Below the pieces are notes generated by a model. That model saw only the letters and a list, made by a program, of their open reading frames with translations. It was not told the origin of the DNA and did no database searches. Position numbers and translations under genes: made by a program. Below, piece after piece: positions 16,237-23,634 of a DNA stretch of 38,084 nt; the stretch's first letter is position 1, and each line of letters opens with the position of its first letter. Source of the stretch: Rhizomonospora bruguierae (GTDB taxonomy: Bacteria > Actinomycetota > Actinomycetes > Mycobacteriales > Micromonosporaceae); assembly GCF_018397995.1 (NCBI RefSeq), contig NZ_BBQH01000055.1:1-38084 (forward strand), in the 5' to 3' direction.

Positions 16237-17346
16237 GTGGCGACGTCGGGAAGCGGGCGGGGCGGCACCGGCACGGTGACGATCGCCGACGTGGCCCGGC
16301 ACGCCGGCGTCGCCGTCAGCACGGTGTCGTACGTGCTCAGCGGCAAGCGCACCATCTCGGCCACCACCCGGCAGCGGGTACTGAACAGCGTGCGCAAGCT
16401 CGGGTACCACCCGCACGCGGGCGCCCGCTCGCTGGCCAGCAACCGGGCGAACGTGATCGCACTGGTGCTGCCGCTGCGCTCCGGCATGCACCTGCCCGTG
16501 CTGATGCAGTTCGCCACCGCGGTGGTGACCAGCGCCCGCACGTACGACCACGACGTGCTGCTGGTGACCGCGGACGAGGGCCCGGCCGGGCTGCGCCGGA
16601 TCGCGGCCAGCGCGCTGGTGGACGGGCTGATCCTGATGGACGTTGAGATGGACGACATCCGGGTCCCGCTGCTGCGCGGGCTGGAGCGGCCCAGCGTGCT
16701 GATCGGCTTCCCCGCCGACCCGGCCGGGCTGACCTGCGTCGACCTGGACTTCTACCGGGCCGGCGCGGCCTGCGTGGACCACCTGGCCAGCCTCGGCCAC
16801 CGAGAGGTGGCGCTGCTGGGCGCGCCGGCGGTGGTGTACGAGCGGCACACCGGCTTCGCGCTGCGCACCCGGGACGGGTTCGGCGCCGCCGCCACCGAGC
16901 ACGGCGTGACCGCGGTCACCCAGCCGTGCGAGGAGACGTTCGACGGCGTACGGGAGGCGATCGGCGACCTGCTGGCCCGGCACCCGCGGCTGACCGGGCT
17001 GGTGGTGCACAACGAGGCGGCGGTCGGCCACGTGCTGACCGCGCTGCGCGCGCACGGCCGCCGGGTGCCGGACGACGTGTCGGTCGTGGCGATCTGCCCG
17101 GACGAGCTGGCCGAGCGCTCCACGCCGCCGCTGACCTCGGTGCTGATCCCGGCCGAGGACGTCGGGCGGCAGGCGGTGGCGCTGCTCATGAACAAGATCG
17201 ATGGCGGGACGGTGCCGGAGGCCACGCTGCTGGACCCGCGCCTGACACTCCGGGCCAGCGCCGCCCACCCGCCGGCGCACCCGCGCCGCCCCGCCGCGGG
17301 CCACAAGCGGATCGCGGCGGCCACCACGGGTGACCGGGGAGCCTAG
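16237..17346 (+). CDS. LacI-family regulator, probable GH3 repressor
   Basis: Sugar-responsive DNA-binding repressor of 369 residues. The LacI helix-turn-helix is at about residues 13-62 (TIADVARHAGVAVSTVSYVL, then a hinge with GARSLASNRANVIALVLP). A periplasmic-binding-protein-like effector domain follows (about 63-340), ending in the usual PPLTSVLIPAEDVGRQAVALL. The C-terminal 30 residues are basic and Ala/Pro-rich and look disordered. The GTG at 16237 follows GGAGGA closely. It lies 38 bp after the GH3 stop on the same strand, probably in one transcript, which makes it the first candidate for the GTCGAA palindromes before GH3. Confidence 0.9.
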   Translation: MATSGSGRGGTGTVTIADVARHAGVAVSTVSYVLSGKRTISATTRQRVLNSVRKLGYHPHAGARSLASNRANVIALVLPLRSGMHLPVLMQFATAVVTSARTYDHDVLLVTADEGPAGLRRIAASALVDGLILMDVEMDDIRVPLLRGLERPSVLIGFPADPAGLTCVDLDFYRAGAACVDHLASLGHREVALLGAPAVVYERHTGFALRTRDGFGAAATEHGVTAVTQPCEETFDGVREAIGDLLARHPRLTGLVVHNEAAVGHVLTALRAHGRRVPDDVSVVAICPDELAERSTPPLTSVLIPAEDVGRQAVALLMNKIDGGTVPEATLLDPRLTLRASAAHPPAHPRRPAAGHKRIAAATTGDRGA

Positions 17347-17518
17347 TCGGGTCGCAGCGGCGAGGCCGGGTCCAGGGCAGTAGGCGACCGCTCACCCATG
17401 CCGGTTTGCTGTTGCCGCCCATACCGCGCCCCAAAACCCCACGGAGCGTCCAAATCTGGGATCATCGTTGCGGCGACGGGCCGCCGAGCGGAATTGTGTT
17501 TGGTTTCCGGGCGAAAGG

Positions 17519-18547
17519 ATGGCGGCGTTGGCGACCATCTACGACGTGGCGCAACGCGCGAAGGTCTCCGCGGCGACGGTGTCCCGAGTGGTCAACGGCC
17601 GGTCCTCGGTGGACCCGGCGCTGGTGGCCCGGGTGCGGGAGGCCATGCGCGAACTGGACTACCGGCCCAACGCCGTGGCCCGCAACCTGCGCCGCAACCG
17701 CACGAGCCTGTGGGCGGTCATCATCTCCGACATCGGCAACCCGTTCTTCACCACGCTCGTGCGCGGCGTCGAGGATGTCGCGCAGACCAGCGGGTACTCG
17801 GTGGTGCTCTGCAACAGCGACGAGGACCCGGTCAAGGAGCACCGCTACATCGACGCCGCCCTGGCCGAGCAGATGGCCGGCGTGATCATCTCCCCGTCCG
17901 GGCGCCCCGCGGAGGTGCACCGGCTGCTCGGCTCCCGCACGCCCGTGGTGGCGGTCGACCGGGAACTGGCCGGCACACCGGTCGACGCGGTACTGGTCGA
18001 CAACGCGCACGGGGCCGAGCGGGCCACCGCGCACCTGGTCCAGGCCGGCTACCGGCGGATCGGCTGCGTCACCGGTCCGCGCCGGCTCTCCACGGCCACC
18101 GAGCGGCTGCGCGGGTACCGCGACGCCCTGGCCGCCGCCGGCCTGCCGTACGAGGAGGAACTGGTCCGGCACGCGGACTTCCGCGAGGCCGGCGGGTACC
18201 AGGCGATGGCCTCGCTGCTGGAGCTGGCCTGCCCGCCGGACGCCGTGTTCGTCGCCAACAACCTGATGGCCATCGGCGCCGTCCGCTGCCTGGTGGCGCG
18301 CGGCGTGCGGATGCCCGACGAACTGGGCATGGTGGCCTTCGACGACATCCCGTGGGCGAGCCTGGTCCGCCCGACGCTGACCACGGTCGTGCAGCCCACG
18401 TACGAGCTGGGCCGGGCCGCCGCCCGGCTGCTCGCCGACCGGCTGGCCGACCCGTCGCGGCCGCCGTCCACGGTGACCCTGCCCACCGAGCTGCGGGTGG
18501 GCGAGAGCTCCGCGCGGGCGGCGACCGCCGACCCGGTGCCCGGCTAA
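17519..18547 (+). CDS. LacI-family regulator
   Basis: Second LacI repressor, 342 residues. The helix-turn-helix is at about residues 4-50 (TIYDVAQRAKVSAATVSRVV, then YRPNAVARNLRRN). The effector domain follows, with IISDIGNPFFTTLVRGVEDV, TGPRRLSTATERLRGYRDAL and FDDIPWASLVRPTLTTVVQP. The ATG at 17519 has AAAGG directly before it; the upstream in-frame ATG-less extension was left out because it is not LacI-like. It has its own 172-bp upstream gap, so it may be transcribed separately from the first LacI gene. Its stop overlaps the convergent wall-hydrolase-like gene by 4 bp. Possible targets are the GAGCGCTC sites at 22088 and 23600, but this is open. Confidence 0.9.
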   Translation: MAALATIYDVAQRAKVSAATVSRVVNGRSSVDPALVARVREAMRELDYRPNAVARNLRRNRTSLWAVIISDIGNPFFTTLVRGVEDVAQTSGYSVVLCNSDEDPVKEHRYIDAALAEQMAGVIISPSGRPAEVHRLLGSRTPVVAVDRELAGTPVDAVLVDNAHGAERATAHLVQAGYRRIGCVTGPRRLSTATERLRGYRDALAAAGLPYEEELVRHADFREAGGYQAMASLLELACPPDAVFVANNLMAIGAVRCLVARGVRMPDELGMVAFDDIPWASLVRPTLTTVVQPTYELGRAAARLLADRLADPSRPPSTVTLPTELRVGESSARAATADPVPG

Positions 18548-19566
18548 ATCACCGACAGGTGGACGTGGTTGGTGTGGTCGCTGGACGGGTCGCCGTTCCC
18601 GCTGTTGTACGTGCGCCACCCCGAACTGGGCAGCCAGATCTGTTTGAACCAGATCACGTAGAGCACGGCGAGCCGGTCCGCGTTGCGGATGAAGTAGTTC
18701 GCCAGGTTCGTTCCGTATGTCTTGTCGCCGCCGGTGGCCACGCCGCCGAAGCCACCCTGCTGGGCGGCGAAGTCGCAGGCGCGCCCCTTCGGGTGCTCGC
18801 CCGACCCGCCGCTGCGGAAGCACGAGACGTACCGGGTGAAGCCGGCCGCCTTGGCCTGCTGGAGCGCGTGCAGCGTGCGCGGCGTGATGCAGCCGTCCGC
18901 GGGCGTCGGGTCGTTCACCGAGCAGGACTCGGCCGGCCAACTGCCGTCCGCGTTGCGCGGCGCCGGCTTGGCCGTGGCGCCCCCGGAGCCGGCGGAGCCG
19001 CCGAAGCCGCTGCCCGCGCCGGTGCTGACCGCGGCGATCGCCGCCTCGGCCTGCTTCTTCTTGGTCTCCATGATCGCCACCTGGCGCTTCTGCTGGGCGA
19101 TCTCGGCGGCCACCGCGGTCTTGGCCCGGGTCACCTCGTCCTTCGCGGCCAGCAGGGCGCGCAGCTTGGCGTCCTCGCCGGCGGCCACCGACTGGAGGGC
19201 GGCGGCCCGGTCCAGGAAGCCCTCGGGTGAGTTCGCGCTGAGCATCGCGGCGACCGGGGCGAGCCGGCCCCGCCGGTACGCCGCCTGGATCACCTGGTCC
19301 ATCGTGGCGCTGCGGGTGACCAGTTCGGACTCGACCTCGGTCAGCCGGGCATCCAGGTCCTTCTGGCGGTTCTGCGACGCGGCCAGCTTGGCCTTGGCGT
19401 CGAGGAAGCCGCGGCTGGCGGCCTCCAGTTGCTGGCGCAGTTCGGGCGTTCCGCCCTCGGGGTCGGGTGCCGCCAGCGCGGGCGCCGGCCACAGGGCCAG
19501 GGGCGCCAGCACCAGTGCGGCCAGCAGGGCGCTCAACCGAGCGATCCTGCGGCGGGCGCGAGGCAT
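18544..19566 (-). CDS. Secreted coiled-coil protein with peptidase-like C-terminal domain
   Basis: Probable cell-wall-remodelling protein, 340 residues. A signal peptide (RRIARLSALLAALVLAPLAL... ending ALA, about residues 1-32) precedes a long coiled coil (about 38-180; LRQQLEAASRGFLDAKAKL, AKDEVTRAKTAVAAEIAQQK). A Gly/Ser linker follows. The C-terminal domain (about 205-340) has SVNDPTPADGCITPRTLHAL, SCFR, HPKGRACDF and DHTNHVHLS, an ARB_07466/VanY-like arrangement with possible zinc ligands (H, D, H). The ATG at 19566 has GGAGGGA upstream. It sits under a c-di-AMP riboswitch, as actinobacterial wall hydrolases often do. The exact enzymatic activity is not known. Confidence 0.85.
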   Translation of the reverse strand: MPRARRRIARLSALLAALVLAPLALWPAPALAAPDPEGGTPELRQQLEAASRGFLDAKAKLAASQNRQKDLDARLTEVESELVTRSATMDQVIQAAYRRGRLAPVAAMLSANSPEGFLDRAAALQSVAAGEDAKLRALLAAKDEVTRAKTAVAAEIAQQKRQVAIMETKKKQAEAAIAAVSTGAGSGFGGSAGSGGATAKPAPRNADGSWPAESCSVNDPTPADGCITPRTLHALQQAKAAGFTRYVSCFRSGGSGEHPKGRACDFAAQQGGFGGVATGGDKTYGTNLANYFIRNADRLAVLYVIWFKQIWLPSSGWRTYNSGNGDPSSDHTNHVHLSVI

Positions 19567-19589
19567 CGTCGTTCTGTTCCCTCCGTCGG

Positions 19590-19698
19590 CCGCCTACCGG
19601 GTTAGCTGACGGGTTCGGGACGGAACTATCCCTACCGCGCCGCGGCGCGGATTCACCCCGGTGGAACAGGTGGTTCCCCGGCTCGCCAGGGTCGGCGA
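19590..19698 (-). promoter_or_regulatory. c-di-AMP riboswitch (ydaO/yuaA)
   Basis: Read on the minus strand, the order of conserved ydaO blocks is complete: CCGGGGAACCA, then CCGGGGTGAATCC, GTAGGGATAG, TCCCGAACCCGTCAGCTAA and finally GTAGGCG, which pairs with the opening CGCCGAC to form P1. It ends 24 nt before the ATG of the wall-hydrolase-like gene. In actinobacteria this class is reported to control wall-remodelling genes such as rpf. I see no clear separate terminator hairpin, so whether it acts on transcription or translation is open. Confidence 0.93.
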
Positions 19699-19833
19699 TT
19701 CGGCGGCGGCCGCCGCGGGCGCCGGGGGGCGCCGCCGGCGCGGTGGCCGTGGCCGAGCGTACCGAAGTCCGGGGGCAGTGACACGGGTCGGAGCGATACG
19801 TCCGGTATTGCCGGAAAGGCTGGTGACCGTGCG

Positions 19834-20121
19834 TTACCCGGTCCACCCCGCATCGTGCACCAGCAGGGCCACCTGGACCCGGTTGTTCAGCTCCAGCTTG
19901 ACCAGCAGCCGGGAGACGTGCGCCTTGACCGTGGCCACGCTCATGAACAACTCGGCGCCGATCTCCGCGTTCGACCGGCCCCGGCCGAGCGCCACCGCCA
20001 CCTCCCGCTCCCGCTCGCTGAGCCCGGCCAACTGGGCCCGGGCCCGCTCCCGCCGGACGTCCACGCCGGCCTCGGCCACGTGGGCGATGAGCTTGCGGGT
20101 GACCGCCGGGGAGAGCAAGGC
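19834..20121 (-). pseudogene. NarL/LuxR-type response regulator, C-terminal remnant
   Basis: The last 95 codons are a normal response-regulator output half: ALLSPAVTRKLIAHV linker, then LSEREREVAVALGRGRSNAE and MSVATVKAHVSRLLVKLEL, the LuxR helix-turn-helix. The receiver domain that should precede it is absent. At 20119-20121 the sequence switches directly to the remnant of an ABC ATPase gene on the other strand. A frame stays open further upstream, but it reads nonsense across that remnant. The helix-turn-helix itself is undamaged, so a deletion removed the 5' half; there is no sensor kinase gene beside it. Confidence 0.8.
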
Positions 20122-20283
20122 GGAACTCCTGGCCGGCAGCGGCACCCTGGCGCGGGCGATGGACCCGGCCGCGCTGGAACGGGCCCTCGCGGGTGCGGGG
20201 CTGGCCAGCTCGCCCGGGCCCGGCGGCGCCCGACTCGTGGACGCCGGCGCCGAGGCGGTCGGCCGCGCACGCCGGCCCAGTGG
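20120..20283 (+). pseudogene. ABC transporter ATPase, C-terminal fragment
   Basis: The plus strand reads AELLAGSGTLARAMDPAALE, ALAGAGL, then ARLVDAGAEAVGRA. This is the accessory tail of drug-export-type ABC ATPases (the segment after the nucleotide-binding domain). Walker motifs and everything upstream are missing, and the frame breaks after GRA. It abuts the response-regulator remnant on the left. Confidence 0.55.
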
Positions 20284-20430
20284 CTGAACCTCGGGTTCGC
20301 CAGCGAGCCGCTGACCAACGGCGCGCTGGCCGGGCAGGGTTGGGCCAGTCTGGCCACCGCGAGCGCGCTGTGGATCGCGGTTCCTCTGGCCGCCGGCGTC
20401 TACCGGCTGACCCGCCGGGAACTGTCCTGA
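20269..20430 (+). pseudogene. ABC-2 type permease, C-terminal fragment
   Basis: In a frame shifted from the ATPase fragment, QWLNLGFASEPLTNGALAG, then a membrane span (SALWIAVPLAAGVYRL) and TRRELS-stop match the end of an ABC-2 export permease. The preceding part of the ATPase and nearly all of the permease are lost, which indicates an internal deletion joining the two fragments. Confidence 0.6.
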
Positions 20431-20445
20431 GCGCTCGATGCACCT

Positions 20446-20484
20446 CCGGCGGGGCGGTCGCCCCACGGTAGACCGCCCCGCCGG
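20446..20484. terminator. Hairpin after the GH16 gene
   Basis: CCGGCGGGGCGGTC (20446-20459) pairs perfectly with 20471-20484 across an 11-nt loop. It lies 13 bp beyond the GH16 stop on the minus strand and also just after the permease remnant on the plus strand, so it may work from both sides. Confidence 0.85.
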
Positions 20485-20496
20485 GTGCTCGCGGTG

Positions 20497-21927
20497 TCAG
20501 GTGCGGAAGTTGAACCAGTTCACGTTGACGAAGTCGTTCGGCTGGCCGCTGGTGAACGTCAGGTACACCGTGTGCGTGCCGGTCACCGGGGAGACGTTGC
20601 CCGGCACGGTCCGCCAACTCTGCCAGCCGCCGGTGTTCGCGATCGCGAAGCTGCCGATCGGCGCGTTGCCGAGGCTGTCCAGGCGCACCTCGACGAGCCC
20701 GCTGATGCCACCGGCCGCGCCGGAAGCCACCCGGGCGACGAAGTCGCGGGCGGGGGTGCCGCCGAAGTTGACCTTGTCATACCGGGCCCAGTCGCCGTTG
20801 CTCAGGAAGCCGATGTTCTGGCCGCCCTCGCTGCATGCCTCCGTGCCCACGCCGTTCTGCGCGTTGAACGCCTCGGCCTCGATCTGGGCGTACGCGTTGA
20901 TCCCGCCGGCCGGCGGCGGTGTGGTGGGCGGGTTGGTCGGCGGGTTGGTGGGCGGGGTCGTTCCCCCGCCGCTGGTGTAGACCGCCACGTAGTCCACCAG
21001 CATCGGCACGCCCGACTGAGTGCTGCCGGTGGGCGTTCCGCTGCCGGCCACGCCGTTCGGGAAGGCACCGCCCATGGCCACGTTCAGCAGCAGGAAGTAC
21101 CCGGCGTGCGAGGTCATGTTGGACCAGTGCGGCTCGCCGATCTGGTTCTGCGACACCGAGTGGAACTGCTGCCCGTCCACGTACCAGCGCAGCTGCTGCG
21201 GGCTGACGCTCGCGTCCCACTCGAAGCGGTAGGTGTGGAACGCGGACTGGCAGGACGAGCCGGGGCAGGCCCGGTTGGTGCCGATGCCGTTGGTCTCGTT
21301 GCACGGCCCGCCCGGATTCCCTCCACAGTGGAGGACGCCCCAGACGGAGTTGATCCCGTTGACGTTCTCCATGATGTCGAACTCACCGACCGCGGGCCAG
21401 TTCTGGTAGTTGCCACGGTATGGCGCGCCGAGCGCCCAGAACGCCGGCCAGTACCCGGCCGCCGCGGCGCCGGTCACGTTCGGCATTTGGATCCGGCCCT
21501 CGATCCGCAGCACCCCGCCGGACGGTGGCTTGAAGTTCGTGCGCACGGTCTCGATGCGGGACGAGGTCCAGTTGCCGGCGCCGTCGCGAATGGGGGTGAT
21601 CCGCAGGTTGCCCGCCCCGTCCTGGCTCACGTTGGACGAGTTCGCGGTGTAGTTCTGGATCTCGCCGGTGCCCCAGTTCCCCGGGCCGCCCGGGTAGCTG
21701 TGCCCGGTGTCGATGATCCAGTTTGCCGAGGACGGCAACGACCCGGCGGCGCCGGTGAAGTCGTCGAGGAACACCTGCGTCCAGCCCGACGGGGTGGGCG
21801 GGACCGAGGCGTTGGCGGCCAGGGCGGTGGAGAGGGTGGCCCCGACCACGGTGACGCAGACCCCGACCGCCAGCAGGCGCCGGGTCCGCCGTCGCCGCCC
21901 GTCGAGGCCGCGCGTGGATCCGTTCAT
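20497..21927 (-). CDS. Secreted GH16 endo-beta-1,3-glucanase with CBM6
   Basis: Endo-hydrolase of laminarin-like or mixed-linked beta-glucan, exported. The protein has 476 residues. A long basic signal peptide (RRRRTRRLLAVGVCVTVVGA, cleavage near residue 41) is followed by the GH16 domain (about 45-315). The catalytic EFDIME has E182 as nucleophile and E187 as acid/base. A Pro/Thr linker (about 318-345) leads to a CBM6 module (about 350-476; IEAEAFNAQNGV, FLSNGDWARYDKVNFGG, NVNWFNFRT). The ATG at 21927 has GAGAGG about 8 nt upstream; a longer open frame to 22134 runs through a dispersed repeat and is not coding. The operator GAGAGCGCTCTC lies 161 bp upstream. Confidence 0.93.
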   Translation of the reverse strand: MNGSTRGLDGRRRRTRRLLAVGVCVTVVGATLSTALAANASVPPTPSGWTQVFLDDFTGAAGSLPSSANWIIDTGHSYPGGPGNWGTGEIQNYTANSSNVSQDGAGNLRITPIRDGAGNWTSSRIETVRTNFKPPSGGVLRIEGRIQMPNVTGAAAAGYWPAFWALGAPYRGNYQNWPAVGEFDIMENVNGINSVWGVLHCGGNPGGPCNETNGIGTNRACPGSSCQSAFHTYRFEWDASVSPQQLRWYVDGQQFHSVSQNQIGEPHWSNMTSHAGYFLLLNVAMGGAFPNGVAGSGTPTGSTQSGVPMLVDYVAVYTSGGGTTPPTNPPTNPPTTPPPAGGINAYAQIEAEAFNAQNGVGTEACSEGGQNIGFLSNGDWARYDKVNFGGTPARDFVARVASGAAGGISGLVEVRLDSLGNAPIGSFAIANTGGWQSWRTVPGNVSPVTGTHTVYLTFTSGQPNDFVNVNWFNFRT

Positions 21928-21983
21928 GGGTAAGCCTCTCTGCCGGGGCGATTGCCCCGGCGGGTGTGCGGGGCCTCCCGCCC

Positions 21984-22062
21984 CGGCGATCTTGGAGCTG
22001 TGGTGCCTGGTTCGGGGTGGATCCGCGGCATTTACCACCCGGCACAAGTCCAAGATCGGCGG
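21984..22062. repeat. Dispersed palindromic repeat, copy A
   Basis: The left arm (about 21984-22007) has CGATCTTGGAGCTGTGG then TGCC; the right arm (22041-22062) has GGCACAAGTCCAAGATCGGC. The arms are imperfect inverted repeats around a 33-nt centre. Copy B at 28766-28845 has nearly the same arms and also a 33-nt centre, but an unrelated centre sequence. It lies upstream of the GH16 gene. Confidence 0.85.
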
Positions 22063-22087
22063 AGCGTGGACCCGGGGCGAAGGACGT

Positions 22088-22099
22088 GAGAGCGCTCTC
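22088..22099. promoter_or_regulatory. LacI-type operator before GH16
   Basis: GAGAGCGCTCTC is a perfect 12-bp palindrome with the same GAGCGCTC core as CebR/CelR operators (TGGGAGCGCTCCCA), which control beta-glucan-degrading genes in actinomycetes. It lies upstream of GH16 on the far side of repeat copy A and before the end of the MFS gene. Confidence 0.75.
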
Positions 22100-22143
22100 T
22101 CAGGATTGCGGCTCGGCTTCGGCTTTGTCAACACCCATCAATG

Positions 22144-23562
22144 TCAGGCGGCGGCAGCCGGCCGCCGGCCGGCACCGCGCGAGGCCGTGGCCAGGAGGTA
22201 GAACACGATCACGGCGACGCCGATGGCGAACAGCGCGAGGCCGAGGGCGCCGGCACCCCAGCGCTCCAGCGCCAGGCCGATGCCGGTCGGCAGGACGGCC
22301 CCGCCCAGGCCGGCAGCGCCGATCTGGACGCCGATGGCGCGATCGGCGTGCTCCGGGCCCACCCGGTCGGCGGTGGTGAGGGTGAGCAGGGGGAAGATCG
22401 GCGCGGCGGCGAAGCCGATCACGATCAGGCCGAGCACGGCCACCCAGGCGGCGGGCAGCGCGACCAGCGCCGCGCCCGCCATCAGCAGGGCCAGGCACGC
22501 GGCCAGGGTGTGCCGGGGGGCGACGCGGTCACCGAGCAGGCCGATCACTATCCGGCCGACGAACAGGCTGCCCCAGTACGCGGAGACGCACAGGCCGGCG
22601 ACCCGGGCGTTCGCACCCCTACCCTCGGTGAGCAGGGTGTACGCCCACAGACCGGCGCCGACCTCAAGGCCGACGTAGCAGAGGAACATCGCGGCCCCGA
22701 ACCAGACGGCGGGCACCGCGAGGGTGCGCCGGACGGGTGGGCGCGCCGATGCGGACCCGGCGGGGGCGCTCTCGGCGGGCGCGCTCCCGGCGGGCGCGCT
22801 CCCGGCGGGCGCGCTCCCGCCAACCAGCGCGGCGGCGACGGTCTCGCCAAGCGGCGCGGCGGAGACACTCCCGCCGAGCGGCGCGGCGGCGACGCTCTCG
22901 GCGGGCGCGCTCCCGCCGACCGGCGCGACGGCGACGCTCCCGCCGACCGGCGCGGCGGCGACGCTCTCACCGAGCGGCGCGGCGGCGACGCGGCGGTGGG
23001 CGGCCCAGGCGCCGGCGGTGAGGGCGAACGCGGTGGCCAGCAGCGCCTGCGCGGCGGCGACCAGGCCGTACCCCCAGCGCCAGGCGAGACCGGCGCTGAG
23101 CACGCCGGTCATGACCAGCGGGCCGAGGGTCGCGCCGGCGCCGAATGAGGCGTGCAGCCAGTTCATGTGCCGGGCGCCGAAGTGCTCGGCGGCGTACGCG
23201 TTGAGCCCCGAGTCGATGGCGCCGGAGCCGAGGCCGAGCAGCAGCGCGCAGCCGACCACCGTGGCCAGCACCGGGGACAGCGCGTATCCGATCAGGGCCA
23301 GGGCCGCCATGCCGGTACTGATCGCCAGCAGCCGCCCGACGCCGAGCCGGGCCAGCACGAACCCGGCCGCGACGCTGGACGCCATGTAGCCGACGGTGCC
23401 GGCGGCCAGCAGGTACCCGACGGCGCCGGCGGGCTGGCCGAAGTCCAGTCGCATCGATGGCCAGCCGACGCCGAGCAGGCCGTCCGGGAGACCGAGGCTG
23501 ATGAAGCCGGCGTACGCGAGGGCGAGCAGGGGGACGCCGCGGGCGGCGCGCGATGGGGGCAC
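22144..23562 (-). CDS. MFS transporter, sugar-type, with expanded central loop
   Basis: Twelve-span major facilitator protein of 472 residues; substrate unknown, probably a sugar given the neighbours. The N-terminal half has ISLGLPDGLLGVGWPSMRLD, ARLGVGRLLAIS (motif A-like) and the SGAIDSGLNAYAAEHFGAR segment typical of FucP/GlcP-like groups. The loop between spans 6 and 7 (about residues 192-285) is a run of near-repeats such as VAAAPLGGS and SAPAGSAPAG, much longer than usual. The C-terminal half (RTLAVPAVWFGAAMFLCYVG onward) is normal. The GTG start at 23562 has a weak AGGA upstream. A GAGCGCTC operator candidate lies 38 bp upstream. Confidence 0.85.
   Translation of the reverse strand: MPPSRAARGVPLLALAYAGFISLGLPDGLLGVGWPSMRLDFGQPAGAVGYLLAAGTVGYMASSVAAGFVLARLGVGRLLAISTGMAALALIGYALSPVLATVVGCALLLGLGSGAIDSGLNAYAAEHFGARHMNWLHASFGAGATLGPLVMTGVLSAGLAWRWGYGLVAAAQALLATAFALTAGAWAAHRRVAAAPLGESVAAAPVGGSVAVAPVGGSAPAESVAAAPLGGSVSAAPLGETVAAALVGGSAPAGSAPAGSAPAESAPAGSASARPPVRRTLAVPAVWFGAAMFLCYVGLEVGAGLWAYTLLTEGRGANARVAGLCVSAYWGSLFVGRIVIGLLGDRVAPRHTLAACLALLMAGAALVALPAAWVAVLGLIVIGFAAAPIFPLLTLTTADRVGPEHADRAIGVQIGAAGLGGAVLPTGIGLALERWGAGALGLALFAIGVAVIVFYLLATASRGAGRRPAAAA
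22744..22995 (-). repeat. Minisatellite-like repeats within the MFS loop
   Basis: The DNA coding for the loop is built from two alternating units: a roughly 15-nt unit GGCGGGCGCGCTCCC (several direct copies at about 22770-22820) and a 27-nt unit of the type GGCGCGGCGGCGACGCTCTC plus 7 more bases (several copies at about 22825-22995). All are multiples of 3, so the frame stays open. The protein repeat is 9 residues (VAAAPLGGS type). Confidence 0.85.
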
Positions 23563-23597
23563 GGGATCTCATCCTGCCCTATCCGGAGGTGGCCCGA

Positions 23598-23609
23598 GGG
23601 AGCGCTCTC
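23598..23609. promoter_or_regulatory. LacI-type operator candidate before MFS gene
   Basis: GGGAGCGCTCTC carries the perfect core GAGCGCTC (23600-23607) and one-sided extension of the GH16 operator. It lies just upstream of the MFS GTG start, where it could block transcription. It sits between the MFS start and the end of the next gene. Confidence 0.5.
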
Positions 23610-23634
23610 GCGGCGCCGACCGGCTCGTCGCGGG

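Noticed and set aside
19661-20287. A 208-residue plus-strand gene across the riboswitch and response-regulator remnant
   Set aside because: Only its last 55 codons resemble a protein (ABC ATPase tail); the rest is antisense to the riboswitch and the LuxR part.
21928-22134. Upstream extension of the GH16 gene by 69 codons
   Set aside because: The extension crosses a dispersed repeat and the LacI-type operator and would bury the signal peptide; ATG 21927 has a proper ribosome binding site.
22724-23389. Plus-strand frames with SRRARSRRA or ALPAGALPA repeats
   Set aside because: They are the antisense reading of the minisatellite inside the MFS transporter gene.
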